Part shown: one piece after another, positions 8,462 to 16,997 of the stretch
How positions within the stretch are numbered: the stretch's first letter is position 1
Layout of the letters: the number at the start of each line of letters is the position of its first letter
Source of the DNA: Acidobacteriota bacterium
Lineage (GTDB): Bacteria > Acidobacteriota > Vicinamibacteria > Vicinamibacterales > CAVVIG01
NCBI GenBank assembly: GCA_016195265.1
Contig: JACPZW010000001.1
Location: 1 to 60,541, forward strand
Reading direction: 5' to 3'
Length of the DNA stretch: 60,541 nt
The notes under the pieces: generated by a model
The model's input: the letters and a program-made list of their open reading frames with translations, nothing else
What the model was told of the DNA's origin: nothing
The model's database searches: none
Made by a program: the position numbers and the translations under genes

Positions 8462-8869
8462 TTATAGCCCGCGTGCGAGATCGTGGCTGTAAACAAACCG
8501 TTGCACGCGACGCCGGATCTCGTCGCGAATCGTCCGCACGAGCTCGATCGGCTGATGCGCCGGATCGACCAGCGCCCAGTCGTCGCGCGCGACGCCGGGG
8601 ACAACGGGGCACTCGTCACCGCAGCCCATGGTGATCAACCACTGCGCGTGCGCCGCGATCGTCGGCGTCAGCAGTTGCGGCGTGGCGCCGGACACATCGA
8701 TCCCGACTTCCTGCATCGCGTCGGCGACGAGGGGATGGACGCGATCGGCGGGCTGCGTGCCGGCCGAGATCGCGCGCGCCTTCACAGGATCGGCGGCGGC
8801 GTTGAAGAACGCCGCCGCCATCTGCGATCGCCCGGCGTTGTGCACGCAGGCGAAGACGACCGTCACCAT
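8462..8869 (-). CDS. arsC: Arsenate reductase, LMW-phosphatase family
   Basis: 135 residues beginning MVTVVFACVHNAGRSQMAAA. The P-loop CVHNAGRS is the CX5R motif of low-molecular-weight tyrosine phosphatases and thioredoxin-type ArsC, and the loop position at residue 8 is typical. Downstream Cys residues (MGCGDECP near residue 80) are those used in the thiol relay of this arsenate reductase type. The enzyme reduces As(V) to As(III). Its ATG overlaps the arsM stop (TGATG), so the pair is translationally coupled. A protein-phosphatase role is less likely in this context. Confidence 0.85.
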   Translation of the reverse strand: MVTVVFACVHNAGRSQMAAAFFNAAADPVKARAISAGTQPADRVHPLVADAMQEVGIDVSGATPQLLTPTIAAHAQWLITMGCGDECPVVPGVARDDWALVDPAHQPIELVRTIRDEIRRRVQRFVYSHDLARGL

Positions 8870-9747
8870 CAGGCGCAGCACTCCGGTCCGCAGCAGGGCT
8901 TTGCTCCCTGGGTCGCCTGGGCCTGCGCCGCGGGCTTCGTCGCACGGATGAACGCGCTGGCGAACTTGCCCTCGACCTGCGGCGCCATCGCGTCCACATC
9001 GATGCCGCTGCCCGTCAGAAACTCGCGCGCATCGTCCACGCGATAGATGCGCCACGGTTCGACGTCCACGTCGCCGAAGCCGGCTGTCGTGAGCTTGCTG
9101 CGGAACTCGTCCGCGCCCAGCGCGCCTGCGATGCATCCGACCCACAGCTCCATGTTCCGCCGCACTTCAGCGGGCACGTCGCCGAGCACCACGACGTCGG
9201 ACACCGCGAAGCGCCCGCCCGGCTTCAGCACGCGGAAGGCCTCGCGCAGGACGGCGTCCTTGTCGCCGGACAAGTTGATCACGCAGTTGGAGATGATGAC
9301 GTCGACGGAATGATCCGGCAGGGGAATCGACTCGATCGTGCCCTTCAGGAACTCGACGTTGGTGGCGCCGGCCTTGCGCTGATTTTCACGGGCGAGGGCA
9401 AGCATCTCGTCCGTCATGTCCAGACCGTACGCCTTGCCGGTCGGACCGACGCGCTTGGCCGTGAGCAGCACGTCGATGCCGCCGCCCGAGCCAAGGTCGA
9501 GCACCGTGTCGCCGGGTTTCAGCGGCAGCAGGGCGGTCGGGTTGCCGCACCCGAGCGACGCGGCGACCGCGCCGGCCGGCAGGCCGCTGGTTTCCGCATC
9601 TGAATAAAGGTTCGACGTGATCGGGTCTCCGCAGCCACAAGCCGCGGGGCCGCAGCACCCGACCTTGGCCGGCTCTGTCGTGGACTGCTGGACGGCGGCG
9701 GCGATGGCGCCGTATTTCTCGCGGACGGCTTGGTGAAGGTCGGACAT
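8869..9747 (-). CDS. arsM: Arsenite S-adenosylmethionine methyltransferase
   Basis: 292 residues. The N-terminus has the cysteine pattern CCGPAACGCGDP, and the SAM motif I is VLDLGSGGGID (about residue 78). The ArsM-specific cysteines sit in IISNCVINLSGDK and LWVGCIAGAL. A Cys-rich tail (CCGPECCA) may aid As(III) capture. It converts arsenite to methylated arsenicals. It is divergent from arsR across an 85-bp region with a perfect operator-like palindrome, which supports arsenic-responsive control. All three conserved Cys positions appear present, so it should be active. Confidence 0.95.
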   Translation of the reverse strand: MSDLHQAVREKYGAIAAAVQQSTTEPAKVGCCGPAACGCGDPITSNLYSDAETSGLPAGAVAASLGCGNPTALLPLKPGDTVLDLGSGGGIDVLLTAKRVGPTGKAYGLDMTDEMLALARENQRKAGATNVEFLKGTIESIPLPDHSVDVIISNCVINLSGDKDAVLREAFRVLKPGGRFAVSDVVVLGDVPAEVRRNMELWVGCIAGALGADEFRSKLTTAGFGDVDVEPWRIYRVDDAREFLTGSGIDVDAMAPQVEGKFASAFIRATKPAAQAQATQGAKPCCGPECCA

Positions 9748-9770
9748 GGCGGCTCCTCCGGATATTCCAG

Positions 9771-9834
9771 TATTCGCTCATGCGAATATATACAGGCTAT
9801 CCGGCTCGTGCTATATTTGTCAAGGCGAATATAT
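9771..9834. promoter_or_regulatory. Candidate ArsR operator between arsM and arsR
   Basis: TATTCGC-TCAT-GCGAATA at 9771-9788 is a perfect inverted repeat with 7-bp arms and a 4-bp spacer. GCGAATATAT occurs at 9782-9791 and again at 9825-9834, where it runs into the arsR start codon. ArsR-family repressors bind imperfect palindromes in divergent promoters, so these are likely binding sites for the adjacent regulator. Confidence 0.6.
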
Positions 9835-10249
9835 GACTAAGTCGGTGTCCGCGATGGAAACCCTGTTCAAGGCCCTGGCCGACGGCACCCGCCTCCGCAT
9901 TGTCGGCCTGCTGCTGACGGGCGAAGTCTGCGTCTGCCACATCCACGAGAGCCTGAAGATTCCGCAGCCGAAAGCGTCGCGGCATCTCGCGTACCTGCGG
10001 AAGTCCGGGCTCGTCGAGGCCCGCCGCGACGGGTTGTGGGTGCACTACCGCCTCGCGACGCACTCCGACGCGGTCCTCGCGGTGTTGTCCGGCGCGGTGA
10101 AGCACGCGCTCACGCACGCGGACGTGGTGCGCCGTGACGCCGAGCGGCTCCATAAGAAGACCGGCTGTTGCCTGCCCGCTTCCGACCACGCGGCCGGTTT
10201 GCCGTGCTGCAGTGGGAAAGCGGCGCCAAATGCACAAACTCCTGCGTGA
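9833..10249 (+). CDS. arsR: ArsR-family metalloregulatory repressor
   Basis: 138 residues from the ATG at 9833; the longer open frame would read through the operator. The winged helix-turn-helix occupies about residues 8-90 (LFKALADGTRLRIVGLL ... IPQPKASRHLAYLRKSGLV). The metal-site motif GEVCVCHIHE (CxC) is the classical As(III)-sensing pair on helix 3. Extra Cys pairs near the C-terminus (TGCCLP, LPCCSG) are also present. It should repress arsM-arsC and itself until arsenite binds. Confidence 0.92.
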   Translation: MTKSVSAMETLFKALADGTRLRIVGLLLTGEVCVCHIHESLKIPQPKASRHLAYLRKSGLVEARRDGLWVHYRLATHSDAVLAVLSGAVKHALTHADVVRRDAERLHKKTGCCLPASDHAAGLPCCSGKAAPNAQTPA

Positions 10250-10254
10250 CACGC

Positions 10255-10260
10255 GATAAT
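10255..10260 (+). promoter_or_regulatory. -10 element, probable leaderless start of aminotransferase gene
   Basis: GATAAT ends 6 nt before the ATG at 10267. A transcript starting about 7 nt after the -10 would begin at the start codon itself. No Shine-Dalgarno sequence is present upstream of that ATG. Confidence 0.4.
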
Positions 10261-10266
10261 GGACGC

Positions 10267-11778
10267 ATGAGCCCGAGTGGCGTCTCGCAGGCGTCGGCCG
10301 CCGAGGATCAGGCCCGCGCCGCGTTCTTGCAGAAATATCCGGAATTCGAACGCACCGCCCGCATCGACGCGCTCCGCGCGTCGGATTACGGCCGGCTGGA
10401 CGCGCAGGGCCAGATCTACCTCGACTACACCGGCGGCAGCCTGTACGGCGAGTCGCAGGTGCGCGAGCACAGCAATCTGCTGACGCGTCACGTCTTCAGC
10501 AATCCGCACTCTGCCAACCTCACGTCGGCCGCAACGACTGATCTGGTGGAACGCGCCAGGCGCGCCGTTCTGCAGTACGTCAACGCGCCGCCCGGCGAGT
10601 ACGTCGCGGTGTTCACGCTGAACGCGACCGGGGCGTTGAAGCACGTCGGCGAATCGTACACGTTCGCCCCGGGCGGCCGGTACCTGCTGACGGCGGACAA
10701 TCACAACTCGGTGAACGGCATCCGCGAGTTTGCGCGGGCGAAGGGCGCGGCCGTCGACTACGCGCCGTTGACGATGCCCGACCTGCGCATCGACGAGCCG
10801 CGGCTGAGCGCGCTGCTGGATAAGCTAGACAGGGCCGATCGCACGGCGTCCAACCTGTTCGCATTTCCCGCGCAGTCGAACTTCTCCGGCGTCAAGCATC
10901 CGCTCGAGCTGGTCGAGCGCGCGCACGCAAAGGGCTGGGATGTCCTGCTCGACGCCGCCGCGTTCGTCCCGACGAACCGTCTCGATCTTTCCGTCGTCCG
11001 GCCCGAGTTTGTGAGCCTCTCGTTCTACAAGATGTTCGGGTACCCGACGGGCGTGGGCTGTCTGCTGATCCGGTCGCTCGCGTTGCGGAAGCTGGCGCGG
11101 CCGTGGTACGCGGGCGGCACCGTCAACTTCGCGACCGTGCGGGGGCACGCGCACGTGCTCGCGCCACGCGAAGCCGGTTTCGAGGACGGCACGCTGAGCT
11201 ATCTCAGCATCCCGGCGGTGGAGATCGGGCTGCGGCATTTGGAGTCCATCGGCATCGACATCATTCAGACGCGCGTCCGCTGTCTGACCGGCTGGCTGCT
11301 CGAACGCCTGCTCGCGCTTCAGCACAGCAACGGCCGCCACATGGCGCGCATCTACGGGCCCGCGGACACGACGATGCGCGGCGGCACGATCGCGCTGAAC
11401 CTCTACGATCCGGACGGCCATCTGCTCGACTATCGTCGCGTGGAGGAGCTCGCCAGCGTGCAGGGGATCTCGCTGCGGACGGGCTGCTTCTGCAATCCCG
11501 GCGCGGGCGAAACCGCCGAAGCCCTGACGGACGAAGACATGCGCGCGGGGATCGATGCGGGCGACGGCATCACGCTGACCCGGTTCCGGGAGCTGATGCA
11601 GCAGCGGGGCGGCAAGAGCGCGGGCGCCATCCGCGTCTCGCTGGGGCTGGTGAGCAACTTCGCCGACGTCCACCGCTTCGTGACGTTCGCCGAGAGCTTT
11701 CGAGATCAGACGCGTCTGGCGATCGGCGAAATCACATTCGACATCGACTCCTGCCGCGTGATGCGCGACGGCAGCTGA
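10267..11778 (+). CDS. Class V aminotransferase, molybdenum-cofactor sulfurase-like
   Basis: 503 residues, fold-type I PLP enzyme of the NifS/SufS/MOCOS group. The PLP lysine is likely in SLSFYKMFGYPTG (about residue 257). RTGCFCNPGAGE (about residue 410) matches the active-cysteine loop of MoCo sulfurase N-terminal domains. DAAAFVPTN supplies the PLP-nitrogen Asp. It could mobilise sulfur from cysteine for a molybdenum hydroxylase or similar acceptor, but no MOSC domain is attached. It follows arsR by 17 bp yet seems to have its own leaderless promoter. Family call is firm; the sulfur acceptor is unknown. Confidence 0.82.
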   Translation: MSPSGVSQASAAEDQARAAFLQKYPEFERTARIDALRASDYGRLDAQGQIYLDYTGGSLYGESQVREHSNLLTRHVFSNPHSANLTSAATTDLVERARRAVLQYVNAPPGEYVAVFTLNATGALKHVGESYTFAPGGRYLLTADNHNSVNGIREFARAKGAAVDYAPLTMPDLRIDEPRLSALLDKLDRADRTASNLFAFPAQSNFSGVKHPLELVERAHAKGWDVLLDAAAFVPTNRLDLSVVRPEFVSLSFYKMFGYPTGVGCLLIRSLALRKLARPWYAGGTVNFATVRGHAHVLAPREAGFEDGTLSYLSIPAVEIGLRHLESIGIDIIQTRVRCLTGWLLERLLALQHSNGRHMARIYGPADTTMRGGTIALNLYDPDGHLLDYRRVEELASVQGISLRTGCFCNPGAGETAEALTDEDMRAGIDAGDGITLTRFRELMQQRGGKSAGAIRVSLGLVSNFADVHRFVTFAESFRDQTRLAIGEITFDIDSCRVMRDGS

Positions 11779-11793
11779 TCCACGCCGAAAATA

Positions 11794-11834
11794 GAAAAGG
11801 CGCAGCTGGACCATGCGTCCCGGCCGCGCCTTTC
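11794..11834. terminator. Bidirectional terminator between convergent genes
   Basis: A stem made of GGCGC/GCGCC (11799-11803 with 11826-11830) and inner GGAC/GTCC is flanked by AAAA on the left and TTT on the right. It lies between two convergent genes and can act in both directions. Confidence 0.6.
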
Positions 11835-11854
11835 CGCCTTGCTATGCTCGTGAC

Positions 11855-14800
11855 TTAAAAATTGACTCTGAGCGCGAACTGAATCTGGCGGCTCGTGCCG
11901 AGACCGACCGTGCGTCCCACCGTGCTCTGAATCGTGCCGAAGCTGCCGGCCGCTGCGGACGTAAACGGCTGACCGGGCTGCAGCTTGTTGGCTTCGTTCG
12001 TCGCGTTCGACGGCAGCACATTGGCGAGTGAGGCCGCCGGATTCGAGAAGTTCGCCGTGTCGAACAGGTTGAACACTTCCATCCGGAACTCGACGTTGCG
12101 CGTAATGGCGAACGGGAAGTGCTTGGCGATCACCAGGTCGATCTGGCTGAAGCCGGGCCCGTGCAGCGACCCGCGTTCGAGATTGCCGAACGTCCCGGGC
12201 TTGGGCGTTGTGAACGCCGCCGGGTTGAGGAAGATGACGCCGTTGGTCTGGATGTAGGGATCCACGCCGGGGACGATGTCCGGCCGACGCACGTTGCGTG
12301 AGTTGCCGCCCCCGGGCGTGTTGACCACCGCCGTGCGGCCCGCCGCGGGGTTCAGAAAGACGTTGCCGGCCGCGTCCGTGTAGACGATGTCCGGCCGCGT
12401 GATGCGCACGTCAATCGGCAGTCCGCTCCGGACGTTGGCAATCGCGCCGACGTCCCAGCCGCCCATGATCGCGTCGGCGACGCCGCTGGCCGTGTGCTTC
12501 CGGCCGCTGCCGTACGGGATCGAATACAGGGCGCTGACGTTGAAGGTGTGGCGGACGTCGAAGCTGTTGTACCCGAGGTCGTAGTCGAACTGGCCGCGCG
12601 CGCGCGCGTTGTTGGCCGCCGTCAGCGCTTCGTTCGATCCGCTCGTATTTCCGTAGCTGCGCGAGAGCGTGTACTGCGCGTTCAGCGACAGGCCCCGGAC
12701 CGACCGGCGGGACAGGCCGAGCTGGAGCGCGTTGTAGTTGTCGGTGCCCCCGCTCGTCTTGTAGTCGATCTCGGCGAATGGGTTCTGAACGGCCGAGGGG
12801 TTGCCGGCCGCGTCGCGCGCCGTGATGATCGAGAATTCCCGCACGACCGTCGCCGCGTTCGCCGGGTTCGCGTTCGTGTAGACCCCGGTAATCCTGTTCG
12901 CGACGCTGCGCAGGAAAAGGTTGCGCCCCTGCGAGCCGACGTACGCTGCCGTCGCCGCCATGTTGTTGCCCAGATCCCGCTGGAGCGAGGCCGTGTACTG
13001 GTAGATGCGCTCGGGGATTTCGTAGTCGTTCGCGAAAGCGCGCGGCTGGTACTGGCGGTTGTTCGGATTGTTGACGAAGTTCGCGACCGCCGCGGCCGGA
13101 TCGAGCGGGAAGGCCAGCGTGCCCGTCGAAAGGGTCGTGCTGATCCGATCCGAGTCCGCGACCGGCTGGATCTGGTCTTCCAGCTGACCAGGGCCGACGA
13201 ACAGCCCGGCGCCGCCGCGGAGAATGGTCTTGTCGTTCAGCGAATAAGTCATCCCGATGCGCGGCTGAAGGTTCGTCTTGGTCGATTCATAGAGCGGGGT
13301 CGTCGGCGGGTCGATCGTGCCGGTGTCGATGTTGAACTTGACCTCGAGGTTGTTCGCCTCGGTCATCGGCGTGTAGTAATCGTAACGCACGCCGTAGTTC
13401 AACGTGAACTTCGGGCCCACGTGCCATTCGTCCTGCGCGTACGCGATATAGAAGGTCGACCGCAGATGGCGCTCGCCGGTGGCGCCGCCATTGAACACGC
13501 TCGGCGCGCTCTCGTCGCCCAGGTACTGGATCGTCGACGCCTGGTTGGCGAGGAACGACGTCAGGTTCGTAAACGAGTAGGTGATGCCGCCCAGCCGGTC
13601 GGTCGTCATGCGGACCGGGCGGACTTCGCCGCCCACTTTTATCAGATGGTCGCCGCGCACCGAGCTCAACGAGTCGATGAACGACACCGTGTACGGGTCG
13701 TACGGCTGCGAACGGCCGTTCTGCGCGCTGTTGGCGCGAATGAGGCCGCCGGGCACCGTGATGCCCGAGTTGGCGCCCTGGCCGGCGATGCCGGTGTTGG
13801 CCACCGAGCCGCTCATGTTGATGACGAAGCTCGAGAAGTCGATACCGTTGACGACCGGGGCGATGCCCACCAGACTGGTTTTCGCGGCGTTGTACCCGAT
13901 CTTGATTTCATTCGTCGTGCGATCCGACAGGATGCCCTGCAGATTGAACACGGCGTTGGTCGGGTCGGCCGTCGTGTGGATGATCTGCCCCGACACGCTG
14001 TTCGGCTGGTCGCTCGCGCCATGGTCGCGGAAGAAGCGGAGGTAGCTGGACCACTTGGGACTGAACCGGACGTCGAAGCGCCCGCTGTAGGCGGTCTCCG
14101 TCACGGTCTGAGGCGTCTGAAGCTGCGCGATGTCAAAGTCGGGATTGGTCGACTTGCCGGTCAGGATGACCGCGTCCGGGCTGAGGAAGCCGGGACGCAG
14201 CGCGGCAACCGCGGGCACGGCGCGCGCCCACGCGCTCGCGCTCGGGGCCGCTTCGACGATGTTGATGCCGGCGTTCAGCCGATAACGCTCGAAGCTGCCG
14301 AAGAAAAACGCCCGGTCCTTCGCGAGCGGGCCGCCCGCGGACCCGCCGAACTGATCCTGCTCGAGGAGCGACTTGGGCAGTCCGGCGAACGTGTCGAAGT
14401 AGTTCGGTGCGTCGAATTTGTCGCGGCGGGCGTATTCGAACGTTGCGCCGTGAACGGCGTTGCTGCCCGACTTGGTGATGACGCTCACCTGGCCACCGCT
14501 CCCGGTGCCGTACTCGGCCGGGTACGCGCTCGACTCGACGCGGAATTCCTGGATGTTCTCAAGGCTCGCCTGCAGCTTGAAGGGCGTCGCGATCTCGCCG
14601 TTGAGGTTGCCCGGCGCCGCGTCGATGATGGCCGACCCCTCGATGCCGTCGTAACGGATCGCGTTCTGCTCGACTGCGCGGCCCGAGAAGCGGATGTCCT
14701 GCCACGTGCCGGTGCCGGCGTTCTGCGATCCCGGCGCCTGCAGCATCAACTGCGACATCTGCCGTCCGTTGACCGGCAGGTTGTCGACTTCGCGCGGGCT

Positions 14801-15214
14801 GACGTTGACGCCGATTCGCGACGAACTCAGATCGAGAATGGGCGACGAACCGACGACCGTGATCGCTTCCTGGATGCCGGCCGGCTTCAGCTCGAAATCG
14901 ATGGTCAGTTCCTGCCCGACGTTGAGGGGCATGGCCGTGTATTCGATGGGCGCGAAGCCCGGGCGCTCGACTCGCACCGTGTACGTGGACGGCTTCAGCT
15001 GGGTGACGAGGAAATAGCCCTTCTCGTTGGTGAGCGTCGTGCGTTCGTCGCCAGTCCGCTCGTTCTTGATCTTGACGGTCGCGCCCGCCGCGAACGCGTT
15101 GCTCGAGTCACGGACGGTCCCGTTGAAGCGTCCCTGATCGACCTGCGCGAACGCGGACGGCGCGAGCGTCGTGAGCACCGCGACCGCAGCCAGAAAAGTA
15201 CGAACCTTCATCAT
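11855..15214 (-). CDS. Oar-like TonB-dependent receptor
   Basis: 1119 residues, a length typical for Oar-type receptors. It has a signal peptide (1-23), then a carboxypeptidase-regulatory domain (about 28-110: FNGTVRDSSNAFAAGATVKI ... YTVRVERPGFAPIEY). A plug follows (about 125-230, with VDNLPVNGRQMSQLM and DGIEGSAIIDAAPGN), and then a long barrel ending in GTSRQIQFALRVNF. The pattern is that of Acidobacteria and Myxococcus Oar proteins, whose substrates are mostly unknown. Its promoter region carries a three-unit 11-bp TAAC array facing this gene. It is divergent from DUF47-pit, which suggests induction by phosphate limitation and a role in taking up a phosphorus-containing polymer or complex. 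Confidence 0.9.
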   Translation of the reverse strand: MMKVRTFLAAVAVLTTLAPSAFAQVDQGRFNGTVRDSSNAFAAGATVKIKNERTGDERTTLTNEKGYFLVTQLKPSTYTVRVERPGFAPIEYTAMPLNVGQELTIDFELKPAGIQEAITVVGSSPILDLSSSRIGVNVSPREVDNLPVNGRQMSQLMLQAPGSQNAGTGTWQDIRFSGRAVEQNAIRYDGIEGSAIIDAAPGNLNGEIATPFKLQASLENIQEFRVESSAYPAEYGTGSGGQVSVITKSGSNAVHGATFEYARRDKFDAPNYFDTFAGLPKSLLEQDQFGGSAGGPLAKDRAFFFGSFERYRLNAGINIVEAAPSASAWARAVPAVAALRPGFLSPDAVILTGKSTNPDFDIAQLQTPQTVTETAYSGRFDVRFSPKWSSYLRFFRDHGASDQPNSVSGQIIHTTADPTNAVFNLQGILSDRTTNEIKIGYNAAKTSLVGIAPVVNGIDFSSFVINMSGSVANTGIAGQGANSGITVPGGLIRANSAQNGRSQPYDPYTVSFIDSLSSVRGDHLIKVGGEVRPVRMTTDRLGGITYSFTNLTSFLANQASTIQYLGDESAPSVFNGGATGERHLRSTFYIAYAQDEWHVGPKFTLNYGVRYDYYTPMTEANNLEVKFNIDTGTIDPPTTPLYESTKTNLQPRIGMTYSLNDKTILRGGAGLFVGPGQLEDQIQPVADSDRISTTLSTGTLAFPLDPAAAVANFVNNPNNRQYQPRAFANDYEIPERIYQYTASLQRDLGNNMAATAAYVGSQGRNLFLRSVANRITGVYTNANPANAATVVREFSIITARDAAGNPSAVQNPFAEIDYKTSGGTDNYNALQLGLSRRSVRGLSLNAQYTLSRSYGNTSGSNEALTAANNARARGQFDYDLGYNSFDVRHTFNVSALYSIPYGSGRKHTASGVADAIMGGWDVGAIANVRSGLPIDVRITRPDIVYTDAAGNVFLNPAAGRTAVVNTPGGGNSRNVRRPDIVPGVDPYIQTNGVIFLNPAAFTTPKPGTFGNLERGSLHGPGFSQIDLVIAKHFPFAITRNVEFRMEVFNLFDTANFSNPAASLANVLPSNATNEANKLQPGQPFTSAAAGSFGTIQSTVGRTVGLGTSRQIQFALRVNF

Positions 15215-15261
15215 GCCTCCTCCAAAACGTTCGAGGAAGACTACCGGGCGCGCGTGATCGC

Positions 15262-15294
15262 GGCGTGACGGAGCGGTTACAGCGGCGTTAACAG
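15262..15294 (-). promoter_or_regulatory. Pho-box-like array facing the Oar-like receptor
   Basis: On the minus strand the 11-mers CTGTTAACGCC, GCTGTAACCGC and TCCGTCACGCC follow one another, with TAAC, TAAC and TCAC in the same register. The first unit also contains CTGT as in enterobacterial Pho boxes. It lies about 50-80 bp upstream of the receptor ATG at 15214. Confidence 0.55.
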
Positions 15295-15300
15295 TCGCGC

Positions 15301-15335
15301 GTGTAACGGGCGTGTAAACTGAAGTCTGCTACAAT
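15301..15335 (+). promoter_or_regulatory. Pho-box-like repeats and -10 for DUF47-pit
   Basis: GTGTAACGGGC and GTGTAAACTGA are adjacent 11-mers (15301-15322), followed 7 nt later by TACAAT (15330-15335), a good -10. Activator repeats in place of a -35 next to a -10 is the arrangement of PhoB-dependent promoters. The GTG start of the DUF47 gene is at 15381. Confidence 0.55.
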
Positions 15336-15380
15336 CCTGCGGCTTGTGCTTCGACGGGACGAAGCACGTTTGGGGGCGAC

Positions 15381-15998
15381 GTGGCGTTCAGGCTGCTTCC
15401 GCGTGAGGAAAAGTTCTACACCGATTTCGAGGCGCTCGCCGACGAGCTGAAGCGCGGCGCGCGCCTGCTCGAGGAGATGCTCGCGCCGGATCGGCCCACG
15501 TGGGACAAAGCCGACGAAATCAAGGAAGTCGAGCACAAGTGCGACTTCCTGACGCACGAGATCCTCCAGCGCCTGAACCGGACGTTCGTCACGCCGCTCG
15601 ATCGCGAGGACATCCACGCGCTGGCGCGCTCGCTCGACGACGTGATGGACGCCATCGACGCGTCGGCGACGCTCATCCGCCTCTACCGGCTCGACAGCGT
15701 CCGCTCCGGCGCGCGCGAGCTCGCGCACATCATCACGCTGTGCGCCGACGGCGTCCGCCTGGCGCTCGGCGCCCTGCAGCAGCACACCGGCTTCACGTCG
15801 CACGCCGTCGAAATCAACCGGCTCGAGAACGAGGCGGACCGCATCCACCAGCAGGCCGTCAGCCGGTTGTTCGACGACGAGCGCGATCCGATCATGGTGA
15901 TGAAGTGGAAGGAGACGCTCGACTTCCTCGAGGACGCCACCGACCGCTGTGAAGACGTCGCCAACGTGCTCGAAGGCGTCATGGTCAAGCACGGTTAG
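15381..15998 (+). CDS. DUF47 family PhoU-like protein (Pit accessory)
   Basis: 205 residues, all-helical. It begins MAFRLLPREEKFYTDFEALAD, the standard DUF47 opening, and contains the metal-ligand-type ExxxD patterns EVEHKCDFLTHEI and ENEADRIHQQAV plus a C-terminal EDATDRCEDVANVLEGV. These proteins resemble PhoU and are almost always encoded next to a PiT transporter, where they are thought to modulate transport. The GTG start is preceded by GGGGGCGAC. It lies 6 bp upstream of the transporter gene. Confidence 0.92.
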   Translation: MAFRLLPREEKFYTDFEALADELKRGARLLEEMLAPDRPTWDKADEIKEVEHKCDFLTHEILQRLNRTFVTPLDREDIHALARSLDDVMDAIDASATLIRLYRLDSVRSGARELAHIITLCADGVRLALGALQQHTGFTSHAVEINRLENEADRIHQQAVSRLFDDERDPIMVMKWKETLDFLEDATDRCEDVANVLEGVMVKHG

Positions 15999-16004
15999 CC
16001 GTTC

Positions 16005-16997
16005 ATGCTGACCGTTGTCGTCGCGCTGATCTGCGTCGCGCTCGTCTTCGACTACATCAACGGCTTTCACGACGCCGCCAATTCCATCGCGACGGTGGTG
16101 TCGACGCGCGTGTTGTCGCCGGGGCGCGCCGTCATCTGGGCCGCCTTCTTCAACTTCGTCGCCGCGTTCGTCTTCGGCACCGCGGTCGCGAAGACCGTCG
16201 GCGCCGGGATGGTGGACATCAAGATCGTCACGTTCTCGGTGATCTTCGGCGGGCTGATCGGCGCGATCGTCTGGGATCTGATCACCTGGTACTTCGGTCT
16301 GCCCACGAGCTCGTCGCACGCGCTCGTCGGCGGGTATGCCGGCGCCGCCGTCGCGAAAGCCGGCTTCGCCGCGATCATCGTCAGCGGGTGGACGAAGACG
16401 ATCCTGTTCATCTTTCTGTCCCCGCTCATCGGCATCGCGGCCGGGTTCGGGCTGATGGTCGGCATCCAATGGATGTTCCGCTGGACGCCGCCCTCGCGCG
16501 TCGACCGCTGGTTCCGCCGTCTGCAGCTCCTGTCGGCGGCGTTCTTCAGCCTCAATCACGGCGCCAACGACGCGCAGAAAACGATGGGCATCATCGCCGG
16601 CGTGCTGTACGCGGCGCATTACATCGATTCGTTCTACATTCCGTTCTGGGTGATTCTCATCGCGCACACGGCGATTGGGCTGGGCACGCTCGCCGGCGGC
16701 TGGCGCATCATCCACACGATGGGCTCGAAGATCACGAAGCTCCAGCCGGTGGGCGGCTTCGCCGCAGAGACCGGGGCCGCCATCGCGCTGCTCATCGCCA
16801 CGCAGACGGGCGTACCGGTCAGCACGACGCACGCGATCACCGGCGCGATTGTCGGCGTGGGCGCCACGCGCCGGTTGTCCGCCGTGCGCTGGGGCGTCGC
16901 GCGCCGGATTGTGTGGGCGTGGATCCTGACGATTCCGGCCGCGTTCACGATCGCCGCCGCCGCCTATACGTTATTGAGATTGGGCGGCGCGCAATGA
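16005..16997 (+). CDS. pit: Low-affinity inorganic phosphate transporter (PiT family)
   Basis: 330 residues with about ten membrane helices. Both copies of the PiT signature are visible: DYINGFHDAANSIATVV at about residue 12 and NHGANDAQKTMGI at about residue 184. Further PiT features are GLPTSSSHALVGGYAG and GVPVSTTHAITGAIVGVG. It transports metal-phosphate with protons or sodium across the inner membrane. Coupling to DUF47 (6-bp gap) is typical. Its stop overlaps the ATG of the next gene (ATGA). Confidence 0.95.
   Translation: MLTVVVALICVALVFDYINGFHDAANSIATVVSTRVLSPGRAVIWAAFFNFVAAFVFGTAVAKTVGAGMVDIKIVTFSVIFGGLIGAIVWDLITWYFGLPTSSSHALVGGYAGAAVAKAGFAAIIVSGWTKTILFIFLSPLIGIAAGFGLMVGIQWMFRWTPPSRVDRWFRRLQLLSAAFFSLNHGANDAQKTMGIIAGVLYAAHYIDSFYIPFWVILIAHTAIGLGTLAGGWRIIHTMGSKITKLQPVGGFAAETGAAIALLIATQTGVPVSTTHAITGAIVGVGATRRLSAVRWGVARRIVWAWILTIPAAFTIAAAAYTLLRLGGAQ

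Noticed and set aside
8452..8619. Longer N-terminus for the phosphodiesterase (start at 8619)
   Set aside because: It would overlap arsC and put about 56 non-conserved residues before the signal peptide. The GTG at 8451 fits better.
12494..15268. 924-codon open frame antisense to the Oar-like receptor
   Set aside because: Composition (Arg/Val/Asp-rich, no domain) and position opposite an obvious receptor mark it as a shadow.
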